6,887 nucleotides of DNA, from NCBI GenBank assembly GCA_031256615.1, contig JAIRQG010000075.1, positions 1-6,887 of the forward strand, in the 5' to 3' direction. This DNA is from Candidatus Methanoplasma sp. (GTDB taxonomy: Archaea > Thermoplasmatota > Thermoplasmata > Methanomassiliicoccales > Methanomethylophilaceae). Below the pieces are notes generated by a model. That model saw only the letters and a program-made list of their open reading frames with translations, made no database searches and was not told the DNA's origin. Position 1 is the stretch's first letter. Every line of letters starts with the position of its first letter. Of the stretch, positions 6,471 through 6,887 are shown in pieces. A program made the translations under genes and the position numbers.

Positions 6471-6887
6471 ATGACAGAAAAGATTCTTGAAGAAATCTTG
6501 CTGGGAAGAGACATCACACGTCAGATCGGATATGAAAACGACGACCCAATGATCGAATATGTTTTCGAGTTCGATATTCAAAGTAAAAGTCTCAGAAAAA
6601 AGCTGAAGGACTGTGCGTTGAAAAGGAAGAATACCAAAGCTTCCGATCAAAAACCAACGAACATCCTCGGAACCGCAATGACAAAGGGGGAACTGAGAGC
6701 ACAGCGCAATATTAAATTCATCGACATGACGCCGGATCAGCAGGCATTCATCAGAGGAGTTCTAAGAGATTCCTTCACACAAAAAGAGCTAGAAATGATG
6801 GGAAAGGGAGGATTAATCGTCAAAGTGGTTTCAGTCGGAGAGGGTAAAGTTGGATCATACCGCCGCAAGTGGGACAGAGTGGAAATG
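6471..6887 (+). CDS. Unrecognised protein, 3' end beyond window
   Basis: An open frame of 139 codons without a stop runs to the window edge. It begins MTEKILEEILLGRD and is rich in Lys, Arg, Glu and Asp, without a signal peptide or membrane segment. The visible part has a charged N-terminal half with SLRKKLKDCALKRK (about residues 40-53), a helical-looking MTPDQQAFIRGVLRDSFTQK (about 87-106), and a glycine-containing, possibly beta-rich end (KGGLIVKVVSVGEGKVGSY). I recognise no family. An in-frame TAA at 6450-6452 limits the start to GTG 6462 or ATG 6471. The TATA element at 6431-6438 fits a leaderless GTG start or a leader of about 10 nt with the ATG. Base composition is lower in GC (154 of 360 at 6481-6840, about 43%) than two stretches counted in the minus-strand unit. 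That makes it a possible accessory gene. Its reality rests on the open frame and promoter, not homology. Confidence 0.65.
   Translation, partial: MTEKILEEILLGRDITRQIGYENDDPMIEYVFEFDIQSKSLRKKLKDCALKRKNTKASDQKPTNILGTAMTKGELRAQRNIKFIDMTPDQQAFIRGVLRDSFTQKELEMMGKGGLIVKVVSVGEGKVGSYRRKWDRVEM

Noticed and set aside
6240..6650. 136-codon minus-strand open frame across the divergent region
   Set aside because: It spans both TATA elements, overlaps the start of the phosphorylase and the rightward frame, and shows no recognisable domain or plausible composition. It is most likely chance.

Overview
The window looks like part of the chromosome of a methanogen-type archaeon. CobY in place of bacterial CobU, an archaeal-type CobT, an ApgM-like metalloenzyme, archaeal TATA elements (TTTATAC) and a lead gene with no Shine-Dalgarno sequence (leaderless geometry) all say archaeon. 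HypF implies [NiFe]-hydrogenases. None of the six visible stop codons is TAG, which would fit a pyrrolysine-using lineage such as Methanomassiliicoccales. That lineage placement is inference from a very small sample.

Layout. Positions 1-1224 (+) carry the 3' part of cobS followed 4 nt later by cobY, two enzymes that attach the lower nucleotide loop of cobalamin. Positions 6280-1232 (-) form a tight four-gene unit read right to left: methylthioadenosine/methylthioinosine phosphorylase, hypF, an ApgM-like alkaline-phosphatase-superfamily protein, and cobT. Spacings are 6 nt, a 4-nt ATGA overlap, and 13 nt. cobT and cobY converge tail to tail with only 7 nt between them. Positions 6281-6470 form a divergent promoter region with a TATA-like element for each side. 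From 6471 (+) an unrecognised, A-rich reading frame runs off the window end.

How the genes work together. CobY activates adenosylcobinamide phosphate with GTP, CobT activates the lower base to alpha-ribazole 5'-phosphate, and CobS joins the two. One dephosphorylation step (CobC or CobZ role) has no obvious enzyme here. The gene directly before cobT encodes a metal-dependent phosphatase/mutase-fold protein whose usual phosphoglycerate-mutase nucleophile motif is rewritten, so it is a reasonable candidate for that step. HypF makes the CN ligands of [NiFe]-hydrogenase, and the phosphorylase recycles the by-product of SAM-dependent chemistry. The unit therefore combines housekeeping functions linked to methanogen cofactors. 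I see no CRISPR array, insertion sequence, tRNA, rRNA or defence system.
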